DNA of 5,029 bases from Betaproteobacteria bacterium TMED41 (lineage in GTDB: Bacteria; Pseudomonadota; Gammaproteobacteria; Burkholderiales; Burkholderiaceae_A), in the NCBI GenBank assembly GCA_002167365.1, contig NHCU01000032.1:1-5029 (forward strand), written 5' to 3'. The position numbers and the translations under genes are program-made. Positions 1-5,029 of this stretch are shown piece after piece. The stretch's first letter is position 1, and each line of letters opens with the position of its first letter. Under the pieces are notes generated by a model. That model was not told the origin of the DNA. It made no database searches and saw nothing but the letters and a program-made list of their open reading frames with translations.

Positions 1-414
1 CCTAGAGCAGTACTTGATGTTGGATGTGGGTACAACGAATTCAAAGGCAAAATAGATAACCTGATCGGCATAGACCCTTACAACAATCTTGCGGACTTTG
101 AAGTTGGAACACTAGAATACAACACTGATCAAAAGTTTGATGTGATCCTATGCTTGGGCTCAGTTAACTTCGGTAGCAGAGATAAAATCATAGCAGAGGT
201 TGGCAGATGTGTGGACCTATTGGCCAAAGGTGGCACAATGTTCTTCAGGGTCAACCCAGGAGTTCAACACGACAAGCCTGAGGCAGACTGGATAGAATTC
301 TATGCTTGGAATGTGCCATTCATTATAGAATTATCAGAAATGTTTAATCTCAAGATATTAGACATCAGGGATGACACGAATCAGCGTAAATATTTCATCT
401 ATAGGAAAGTCTAG
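1..414 (+). CDS. Class I SAM-dependent methyltransferase, 5'-truncated by the window edge
   Basis: The reading frame is open from base 1 to a TAG stop at 412-414 and gives 137 visible residues; the N-terminus lies outside the window. The visible part starts almost at the SAM-binding core: VLDVGCGYNE at visible residues 4-13 is the glycine-rich motif I, and IGIDPY (22-27) is the end of strand beta 2, with D25 as the expected ribose-binding acidic residue. FDVILCLGSVNFG (46-58) matches the beta-4 region, and LAKGGTMFFRVNP follows as the beta-5 region. The C-terminal part contains WIEFYAWN and ends in FIYRKV. These are the usual Rossmann-fold methyltransferase landmarks, but nothing identifies the methyl acceptor. 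Small free-standing methyltransferases are common accessory genes in marine phages. A promoter-bearing spacer follows the gene, so it need not share a transcript with the next genes. Confidence 0.85.
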   Translation, partial: PRAVLDVGCGYNEFKGKIDNLIGIDPYNNLADFEVGTLEYNTDQKFDVILCLGSVNFGSRDKIIAEVGRCVDLLAKGGTMFFRVNPGVQHDKPEADWIEFYAWNVPFIIELSEMFNLKILDIRDDTNQRKYFIYRKV

Positions 415-416
415 TA

Positions 417-432
417 GGTTTAAACCATGGTT
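417..432. repeat. Two overlapping 10-bp palindromes
   Basis: GGTTTAAACC (417-426) and AACCATGGTT (423-432) are both perfect 10-bp palindromes that share AACC. They sit 3 bp after the methyltransferase stop and just upstream of the -35 region of the promoter at 439-466. The arms are too short and too close together for a stable RNA hairpin, and no T-run follows, so this is not a typical terminator. A protein-binding site is possible but unproven, and chance is a real alternative in AT-rich DNA. Confidence 0.4.
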
Positions 433-438
433 GCCCAA

Positions 439-466
439 TAGACTTTTGCTATTATTATGCTATAAT
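439..466 (+). promoter_or_regulatory. Probable sigma70-type promoter with extended -10
   Basis: A perfect TATAAT lies at 461-466, preceded by TGC at 458-460, which gives an extended -10 element (TGnTATAAT). TAGACT at 439-444 matches the -35 consensus TTGACA at four of six positions with a 16-bp spacer. Transcription would start near 473, about 12 bases before the ATG at 485. It would drive the 99-aa protein and the DUF6267-like gene behind it. The site is the only clear consensus promoter in the window, but nothing here demonstrates activity. Confidence 0.65.
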
Positions 467-468
467 AA
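452..468. repeat. Inverted repeat, 7-bp arms with 3-bp spacer, over the -10 box
   Basis: TTATTAT (452-458) and ATAATAA (462-468) are perfect inverted copies separated by GCT. The right arm contains most of the -10 box of the promoter at 439-466. The arms contain only A and T, so an RNA hairpin would be weak, and no U-tract follows. The symmetry may be an operator for a dimeric repressor or a by-product of AT-rich promoter sequence. Confidence 0.5.
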
Positions 469-484
469 GAAGTAAATACCATAT

Positions 485-784
485 ATGCAAAAACATACCA
501 GAAGTTTATTAGAAGAATTAAGTTCTATGCCACTTAGACGTGACAAAGAAGAGGTAGTAGAAAGTAGAGCATCTCACATATTAGAGTCGGCTATTAGACT
601 ACTAACATATATCAGAGAGAACTTTGATCAGGACACTGCATTTAAGTTAGAAAAAAAATTCAATTCAGCACTCAAAAACATGGACGCATCTAAGTTCAGC
701 AAAGGCGTTGCGAGAATAAAAGAAAACAAAGACGTCAAAGAGAACATACTAAAAATCAAAGACGGCGAATACAAAGAGGACTAA
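485..784 (+). CDS. Small conserved-type phage protein of unknown function, 99 aa
   Basis: This 99-residue protein is highly charged and probably almost all alpha-helical, with no signal peptide, membrane segment or cysteine. Segments such as RSLLEELS (6-13), RDKEEVVESRASHILESA (19-36) and the FKLEKKFNSALKNM region suggest a short helical bundle, followed by KFSKGVARI and a lysine/glutamate-rich tail. The layout (HTRSLLEEL, ESRASH, FSKGVARI) resembles small hypothetical proteins I associate with T4-like marine phages, but I cannot give a family name or function. The ATG at 485 is the first one after the promoter and has no convincing Shine-Dalgarno; GAAG at 469-472 is too far away. The stop lies 2 bp before the next start, so the two genes are very likely cotranscribed and translationally coupled. 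A role connected with the downstream DUF6267-like protein is an inference from position only. Confidence 0.85.
   Translation: MQKHTRSLLEELSSMPLRRDKEEVVESRASHILESAIRLLTYIRENFDQDTAFKLEKKFNSALKNMDASKFSKGVARIKENKDVKENILKIKDGEYKED
775..780 (+). promoter_or_regulatory. Shine-Dalgarno site for the DUF6267-like gene
   Basis: AGAGGA lies 6 bases before the ATG at 787 and falls inside the last codons of the upstream gene. It is the only strong ribosome binding site in the window and fixes the start of the 404-aa protein. Confidence 0.75.
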
Positions 785-786
785 TC

Positions 787-2001
787 ATGTTGATAGAAGA
801 TGTCCTAACAGAGTTTAAAAGGACACACCTAGAACACATTGAAGACATCGTCATAACTGATGGCCACGAAGGTGGCAAGGCAGTGGTAGAATACTTTAGG
901 GGATTACTACTAACACTGAAAGGATCAAGTTCTGAGGCAATGAGTGTGTCTGTGAAATGGGATGGTGCACCTGCTGTGGTATGCGGAACCAATCCAGACA
1001 ACGGTAAGTTTTTTGTAGGCACAAAGTCTGTGTTTGCACAGTCGGCCAAAATCAATTACACAAAAAAAGACATAGCAACTAATCACGGCACAGATGAACT
1101 AGGACAAAAACTATTGAAATGCCTTGTGCATCTTAGAAAAATTAATATAGAAGGAGTGGTTCAGGGAGACTTGTTGTTCACAGATGAGGACATCACAAGG
1201 AAAAATATAGATAACAAACCTCATCTTACATTCACTCCCAACACAATAACATATGCAGTGCCAGAAGGTAGTGAACTAGCAAAACAAATAGATAGAGCTA
1301 AAGTGGGAATTATATTCCACACAACATACAACGGTGAAACACTTGCTGACATGACAGCATCGGGCGGGGCAGATGTAAGTTCATTTACAAAAAACAATGA
1401 TGTGTTCTTTGACAATGCCACATACAAAGATGTGTCAGGCAGTGCCAAGTTTACTGACAAAGAAACACAGCAGTTCTACAACGGTATTGAAAAGTTAGAA
1501 ACATTATTGAATGGTGTTCCAAGAAACCTTTCGAGTGTGCTAGGACAGAATCAAGACTTCATACCTATGTTCCAGATGTATATTAACGCAATGGTCAAGC
1601 AAGGACAGTTGCCTAGCAACGTGAATCAGTTCTTGCTAGGATTCAAAAAGTTTTATGCAGAAAGAATGCAACAGCAGATGTCCGGCCTAAAAGCACAGAA
1701 GGCCTTGCAGTTGAGACAAGACAAGATGAAACAGATGCCTGTGTTCCTAAACAAGGCCAAGAAGCCACTACAGGCTATGCTAACATTCTACAAAGCAGTA
1801 CAGACAATGAAAGCATTTGTGCTAAAGAAGATGAATCAAGCACAAGCAATAGGATCATTCCAACAGACAGATGGCGGATTACAAGTGACAGAGCCGGAAG
1901 GATTTGTTGCTGTTGATAAAACTGGTAATGCAGTAAAACTAGTTGATAGATTAGGATTTAGCAGAAGAAACTTGACTGGTATCAGCAAATTTAAAAAATA
2001 A
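787..2001 (+). CDS. DUF6267-like phage protein with nucleotidyltransferase/ligase-like motifs
   Basis: This 404-aa protein resembles the DUF6267 family of T4-like marine phages, which I recognise by the block VKWDGAPAVVCG...GKFFVGTKSVF (residues 56-83), then GVVQGDLLFT (123-132) and LTFTPNTITYAVP (147-159). The family is formally uncharacterised. Several blocks match the motif order of covalent nucleotidyltransferases (DNA/RNA ligases, capping enzymes). KWDG at 57-60 fits motif I KxDG, with K57 as the possible nucleotidylated lysine. QGDLLF at 126-131 resembles motif III. PEGFV at 370-374 resembles motif IV, and VKLVDR at 383-388 resembles motif V, although the second lysine of KxK is missing. 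Between the motif III-like and IV-like blocks lie about 240 residues, including a Gln/Lys/Met-rich helical stretch (roughly 275-355). An active ligase, a degenerate one or a structural protein with a borrowed fold are all possible. The start is set by AGAGGA six bases upstream. The TAA directly abuts the stop of the opposite-strand radical SAM gene. Confidence 0.85.
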   Translation: MLIEDVLTEFKRTHLEHIEDIVITDGHEGGKAVVEYFRGLLLTLKGSSSEAMSVSVKWDGAPAVVCGTNPDNGKFFVGTKSVFAQSAKINYTKKDIATNHGTDELGQKLLKCLVHLRKINIEGVVQGDLLFTDEDITRKNIDNKPHLTFTPNTITYAVPEGSELAKQIDRAKVGIIFHTTYNGETLADMTASGGADVSSFTKNNDVFFDNATYKDVSGSAKFTDKETQQFYNGIEKLETLLNGVPRNLSSVLGQNQDFIPMFQMYINAMVKQGQLPSNVNQFLLGFKKFYAERMQQQMSGLKAQKALQLRQDKMKQMPVFLNKAKKPLQAMLTFYKAVQTMKAFVLKKMNQAQAIGSFQQTDGGLQVTEPEGFVAVDKTGNAVKLVDRLGFSRRNLTGISKFKK

Positions 2002-3234
2002 TTAGATATCAATTCCGTTTTCAAGTAATATCTGGTTGAACTCTGGCATAGCATCTCCGAATTTCTCATTACGTATTTTGTCTGTGCCTTTAGTGAGATA
2101 GATAAAATCTTTAAGATATAATTCAGCATCAATCATTTCTGAGTTGAGGAACCTTAATACATGAGCAAGGTCCTCCCTATGTTGATGTTTTTTTGTAATG
2201 ACTTCTTTTACTGCTTTAGGAAGTATTCTGATATCATAACATTCCGGTATCTGGATAAGGTGTATGTCTATAGGTATTTTAACTTCCTTAAAAAAGTCAT
2301 AAAGTTCATCTAGATAATAAATGTTGAACGGATTACATGTGGCACTTACCTTGAGTTTGATGTGTGGGTTGTCATCTCTTAATTTTACAAACTTTAGGAT
2401 ATTTGTTTTTATCTTTTCCCATTTGCCAGGATGCCTTACGTATTCAAACTGTTTGCCTACAGCATCAATACTAATTCCTATCATGGCAGTTTTAAAACTT
2501 TTAATAATTTCAATGTACTTTTCTGACCATACTGAACAGTTTGTGCTAACATATAGATCCTGTTTGGCACTACTACCTGTTTCATAACTTCTATTCAACA
2601 TGTCAAACAACGGTTTCATGACAAAAGGTTCACCTCCAAATAGAGCATAATGTAAAATACCATCTGACCATTTGTCCATTACATTCCAAAATTTGCTATC
2701 CCTATGAAAACTTTTACGTTGTGATTCAAATGTTTTTACGTATTCTTGGTATGTTAGTTTCTCGTTTGCACGTACTGTTTCCGTATCCTTGAGTAACCCA
2801 CTTGGCTTCTGTCGTAGTTTGTAATCTATATCATAAAGTTGGTTCGTGGCTTCAACGTTGCAAGTACGACAGGCAAAGTTACACAAATTACCTGGCTTCA
2901 GTATGGCAACCCTTGGTTGATGCTCCATAGGTTCTACATCTGGAAATGCGTCATTAGTAACCTGTCTAATACTTTTAACTCCACTGTCTTCTGCGTCCCA
3001 ACAAAGTCTACAATTATCATGACGTATACCTCGATCAAGACTATCATTTATTTCTTTTCTTGTTGTTGTATTATCCCATATTTCTTGTAGTCCTGTTTCG
3101 TCTAGCCTGTAAGGATTACCTTTGATGTCTTTGAATATGTCTATGCTGGCGTTACAAAGTTTCACATGACCTGCATTCTCCACACCGATTCCGCATTTGG
3201 CTAACACACATTTTATACTTTTATTTTCTGGCAT
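2002..3234 (-). CDS. Radical SAM protein with N-terminal twitch-type domain (first of the pair)
   Basis: This 410-aa protein carries the radical SAM signature CNFACRTC (C118, C122, C125), which binds the [4Fe-4S] cluster that cleaves S-adenosylmethionine, and the SAM-contacting GGEP at 200-203. A SISID strand end and EYVR follow at about 254-267. Ahead of the core, C14, C27, C75 and C78 (plus C9) resemble an auxiliary-cluster twitch/SPASM-like domain placed N-terminally, with the pattern CxxCxxxEDxGxxSxR at 75-90. This fits the family NCBI names twitch domain-containing radical SAM protein, whose substrates are unknown. The penultimate position of the signature is Thr rather than the common aromatic residue. 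I chose the ATG at 3234 because it gives an N-terminus matching the sister protein; an in-frame ATG at 3288 would run into the coding start of the divergent gene. The gene ends flush against the DUF6267-like gene with no spacer, and the start lacks a clear Shine-Dalgarno. Confidence 0.9.
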   Translation of the reverse strand: MPENKSIKCVLAKCGIGVENAGHVKLCNASIDIFKDIKGNPYRLDETGLQEIWDNTTTRKEINDSLDRGIRHDNCRLCWDAEDSGVKSIRQVTNDAFPDVEPMEHQPRVAILKPGNLCNFACRTCNVEATNQLYDIDYKLRQKPSGLLKDTETVRANEKLTYQEYVKTFESQRKSFHRDSKFWNVMDKWSDGILHYALFGGEPFVMKPLFDMLNRSYETGSSAKQDLYVSTNCSVWSEKYIEIIKSFKTAMIGISIDAVGKQFEYVRHPGKWEKIKTNILKFVKLRDDNPHIKLKVSATCNPFNIYYLDELYDFFKEVKIPIDIHLIQIPECYDIRILPKAVKEVITKKHQHREDLAHVLRFLNSEMIDAELYLKDFIYLTKGTDKIRNEKFGDAMPEFNQILLENGIDI

Positions 3235-3265
3235 ACACGTACTTATTGCTTTAAATACACGTATT
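3235..3265. promoter_or_regulatory. 31-bp divergent spacer with 9-bp direct repeat and late-promoter-like boxes
   Basis: All of the non-coding space for two divergent genes is 31 bp. ATACACGTA occurs twice in the same orientation, at 3233-3241 and 3255-3263, 22 bp apart or about two helical turns; the first copy overlaps the start codon of the minus-strand gene. On the plus strand TTTAAATA (3250-3257) matches the T4 late-promoter consensus TATAAATA at seven of eight positions. On the minus strand AATAAGTA (3247-3240) matches at six of eight. The boxes end 8 and 5 bases before their ATGs, so transcripts would be nearly leaderless. No sigma70 promoter of normal spacing fits within this spacer for either direction, although promoters could extend into the opposite coding sequence. 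Confidence 0.4.
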
Positions 3266-4546
3266 ATGAAATCAAAGCCATTCCCCATAAAGCAAGGAAT
3301 ACCTTGTCAATTGAAGTGGAATCATTCTACTGTTTTCTTGACCATGGCCACTACTGCCAGTTGCCATAGGGTCACACATGATCCCTACGAGTTCAAGGAT
3401 AACAAAATAAATTTTCATAATATCAAGACAAAGTTAGAAGCTCGTAACAAAATGCTTAAAGGACAGTGGCCTGGCCGAGGATGTGAACACTGTAAAAGCA
3501 CAGAGGACGCTGGCGGCCATTCGGACAGGATGTCACATCTGAACATGCAAGGTATCACTGCTCCTAAAGAACTTGATGCTGATAAAAAAGCAGTCAATGT
3601 CACACCTACACAACTAGAAATCTATTTCAGCAATACTTGTAATTTAAAATGTGTATATTGTAATTCAAAATTTAGTTCAACCATCGACAATGAAAACAGG
3701 ATACACGGACAATTTGATTATGGACAAGAAAACAATCAAGGTATGCCTGTTAGGATTTATGGAAAGATAGAAGTAAATCCAAACATAGAGGAGGACACAG
3801 AAAAACTCTTTGTATGGCTGGAGGAACACATACACGAACTTAACAAAGTGATGATACTAGGAGGAGAACCTTTCCTACAGAAAGAAACAGAAAGGATGGT
3901 TAAATTGTTAGAACGTACGAACAATCCTAATCTCACACTCGTTTTATTTTCTAACCTCACAGTTGATCCGGTAAGAGTACAGAAGTGGCTCGCAAGGATG
4001 TGGCGTATGGTTGAGCAAGGTAAACTTCATAATCTACAGGTTGTTGGCAGTCTTGACTGTTGGGGGCCGCAGGCAGAGTATGTGCGAAACGGATTGGATC
4101 TAAAAAAATACACTGATAACTTTGAATTCATATTAAACAAAACAAGAATAACACAAAGCATTAACAGTGCATTAATGGCATTAACAATTCCTACATTATC
4201 GGACCTTATTGAAAGAATAAACAATTGGTCTAAGATAAGAGAAGTTTATTGGAGCGGAATGAAAGCCGGAGATCATATGCGGCCTTTTTTGAATCCAACA
4301 ATCTTTGGCAAGGACATTGTGCCTTTGGGTATGTCAAAAGCAATAGATGTATTTGAAACAAATGGTGATTCAATTAAGGAAGCACAACTTAATAACTTGA
4401 TTGGAATCAAAACTGAATGTGAAAATACTGAACCAAACGGATGGGATCAAAAGATGCTCAAAGCCTATCTTAAAGAACTGGATCGTAGAAGAGGGCTGGA
4501 CTACAAAATATTATTTCCGGAAATAGCAAAGTTATTAGAGTACTAA
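3266..4546 (+). CDS. Radical SAM protein with N-terminal twitch-type domain (second of the pair)
   Basis: This 426-aa protein has the canonical radical SAM motif CNLKCVYC (C125, C129, C132), GGEP at 199-202 and a GSLD...EYVR segment at 261-274. Its N-terminus holds C14, C33, C73 and C76, a layout suited to one auxiliary Fe-S cluster, with CxxCxxxEDxGxxSxR at 73-88 matching the sister protein at 75-90. WNH (18-20) and SCHRV (32-36) also fit this twitch-type family. The proteins share order and key residues but little else, so they are diverged homologues and not a recent duplication. Relative to its sister it has extra sequence between the CxxxCxxC and GGEP motifs, around residues 140-175, and a long helical C-terminus. 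The start at 3266 removes 23 residues of an in-frame extension (ATG at 3197) that would overlap the divergent gene. No Shine-Dalgarno precedes it. Its 3' end overlaps the next, opposite-strand gene by 12 bp. The substrate is unknown. Confidence 0.9.
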   Translation: MKSKPFPIKQGIPCQLKWNHSTVFLTMATTASCHRVTHDPYEFKDNKINFHNIKTKLEARNKMLKGQWPGRGCEHCKSTEDAGGHSDRMSHLNMQGITAPKELDADKKAVNVTPTQLEIYFSNTCNLKCVYCNSKFSSTIDNENRIHGQFDYGQENNQGMPVRIYGKIEVNPNIEEDTEKLFVWLEEHIHELNKVMILGGEPFLQKETERMVKLLERTNNPNLTLVLFSNLTVDPVRVQKWLARMWRMVEQGKLHNLQVVGSLDCWGPQAEYVRNGLDLKKYTDNFEFILNKTRITQSINSALMALTIPTLSDLIERINNWSKIREVYWSGMKAGDHMRPFLNPTIFGKDIVPLGMSKAIDVFETNGDSIKEAQLNNLIGIKTECENTEPNGWDQKMLKAYLKELDRRRGLDYKILFPEIAKLLEY

Positions 4547-5029
4547 GAATTCACGTACACACTTTTGCACTGCTTCTTGATATGCAGACTTTGACCAAAA
4601 ATGATCGTAATTGTGTTGTCTCAGTTTCTGCGAAGATAGGTATGCATCTTGCCAATTAAAGTGCTCTAAACTTTGGATCAGTTTCACTATCTTATCCATT
4701 CTTTTGTTAGGGTCAGACTCTAGATCATAACTTTCATCAAAGTAATTTCCAAAGGTCTTGAATCCTAGTTCTCTAATATTTTGTAGGTATAAGTGATTTC
4801 CGTGTACAATAAAAAAATGTTGGCACAAAATTGGTTTCCATAGTTTTTCAGTGATAAAAATTGTTTCATTGTCGTTAGTCTCGCTTATTATGGAACACGC
4901 ACTATGCTCATATGGTTTGACATAAAGATCTTGATCCATTCCGTGCATAGGATAGTTTTTAGTATCTACCCATGGCAACTCGTAATCAGGATTTAACCTA
5001 ACAGGTTGTTTTAATCCAATGAAAGAAGT
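4535..5029 (-). CDS. Glycosyltransferase-like protein, N-terminus beyond the window edge
   Basis: The frame is open from the window end to a TAA whose complement lies at 4535-4537, giving 164 visible residues. The TTG at 4978 could serve as a start, but the frame continues upstream without a stop, so I treat the gene as 5'-truncated. Visible residues 59-66 are ITEKLWKP, preceded by ISET at 48-51; this resembles the donor-binding region of GT10 fucosyltransferases, where an SxEN-like element precedes YITEKLW. Next come FFIVHG, LGFKTF (88-93) and DESYD (98-102), a combination I associate with GT-like proteins from phages and marine bacteria, and then a helical C-terminus. If active, it would transfer a sugar from a nucleotide-sugar donor, but the acceptor cannot be read. 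The gene meets the second radical SAM gene tail to tail with a 12-bp overlap. An alternative is a related domain of unknown function without transferase activity. Confidence 0.75.
   Translation of the reverse strand, partial: TSFIGLKQPVRLNPDYELPWVDTKNYPMHGMDQDLYVKPYEHSACSIISETNDNETIFITEKLWKPILCQHFFIVHGNHLYLQNIRELGFKTFGNYFDESYDLESDPNKRMDKIVKLIQSLEHFNWQDAYLSSQKLRQHNYDHFWSKSAYQEAVQKCVREFLVL

Noticed and set aside
1990..2010. A terminator between the DUF6267-like gene and the first radical SAM gene
   Set aside because: The stops abut and I see no GC-rich stem with a T-run on either strand. The A-run at the 3' end is simply the final lysine codons.
2436..2745. TTACGTATTC repeated exactly 300 bp apart (2436-2445 and 2736-2745), with a 9-bp match at 2069-2077
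   Set aside because: Both 10-mers encode the same short peptide EYV in the same frame of the first radical SAM gene, so shared codons explain them better than a regulatory repeat.
2839..3090. An 83-codon plus-strand reading frame antisense to the first radical SAM gene
   Set aside because: It has no recognisable family features and is rich in Ile, Phe, Cys and Thr as expected from the complement of an AT-rich gene. The opposite strand carries clear enzyme motifs. Similar antisense frames inside the other genes were dropped for the same reason.
3197..3265. A 23-residue N-terminal extension of the second radical SAM protein from an upstream in-frame ATG
   Set aside because: It would overlap the divergent gene's coding start, and the N-terminus from 3266 already matches the sister protein, with the first cysteine at residue 14 in both.
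3235..3288. An 18-residue N-terminal extension of the first radical SAM protein from an ATG at 3288
   Set aside because: It would run across the spacer and into the coding sequence of the divergent gene. The ATG at 3234 gives a protein that aligns with its homologue.
4976..4978. TTG as the true start of the glycosyltransferase-like gene
   Set aside because: The frame stays open for the remaining 17 codons to the window edge and 147 residues is short for a transferase, so a start outside the window is more likely.

Overview
The window looks like part of an AT-rich tailed-phage genome, most plausibly a T4-like marine myovirus infecting SAR11 or picocyanobacteria. The pointers are a DUF6267-type protein with a small conserved helical protein directly upstream, tightly packed genes with almost no spacers, and accessory genes for a methyltransferase, a glycosyltransferase-like protein and two radical SAM enzymes. 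The phage assignment rests on remembered family resemblance, not on a database search. No structural or replication hallmark gene, tRNA, integrase, IS element or CRISPR array is visible.

Layout: (1) Bases 1-414, + strand: the 3' part of a class I SAM-dependent methyltransferase, cut by the window start. (2) Bases 415-484: a 70-bp spacer with overlapping palindromes and a good extended -10 promoter. (3) Bases 485-2001, + strand: a two-gene unit of a 99-aa helical protein and, 2 bp later, a 404-aa DUF6267-like protein that appears to carry nucleotidyltransferase/ligase motifs. (4) Bases 2002-3234, - strand: a radical SAM protein whose stop codon abuts that of the DUF6267 gene. (5) Bases 3235-3265: a 31-bp divergent spacer with a 9-bp direct repeat. 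(6) Bases 3266-4546, + strand: a second radical SAM protein. (7) Bases 4535-5029, - strand: a glycosyltransferase-like protein that overlaps the previous gene tail to tail by 12 bp and runs off the window end.

The two radical SAM proteins are related. Both have four cysteines N-terminal to the radical SAM CxxxCxxC motif, spaced like a twitch-type auxiliary Fe-S domain, and they share the pattern CxxCxxxEDxGxxSxR and an EYVR motif after the core. They form a divergent pair next to a glycosyltransferase-like gene, with a methyltransferase elsewhere in the window. This suggests, but does not show, an accessory modification module acting on a glycan, peptide or small metabolite. No precursor peptide gene is visible, so the substrate is unknown. 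The most informative points are the divergent radical SAM pair, the ligase-like motif series in the DUF6267 protein, and the compact divergent control region.
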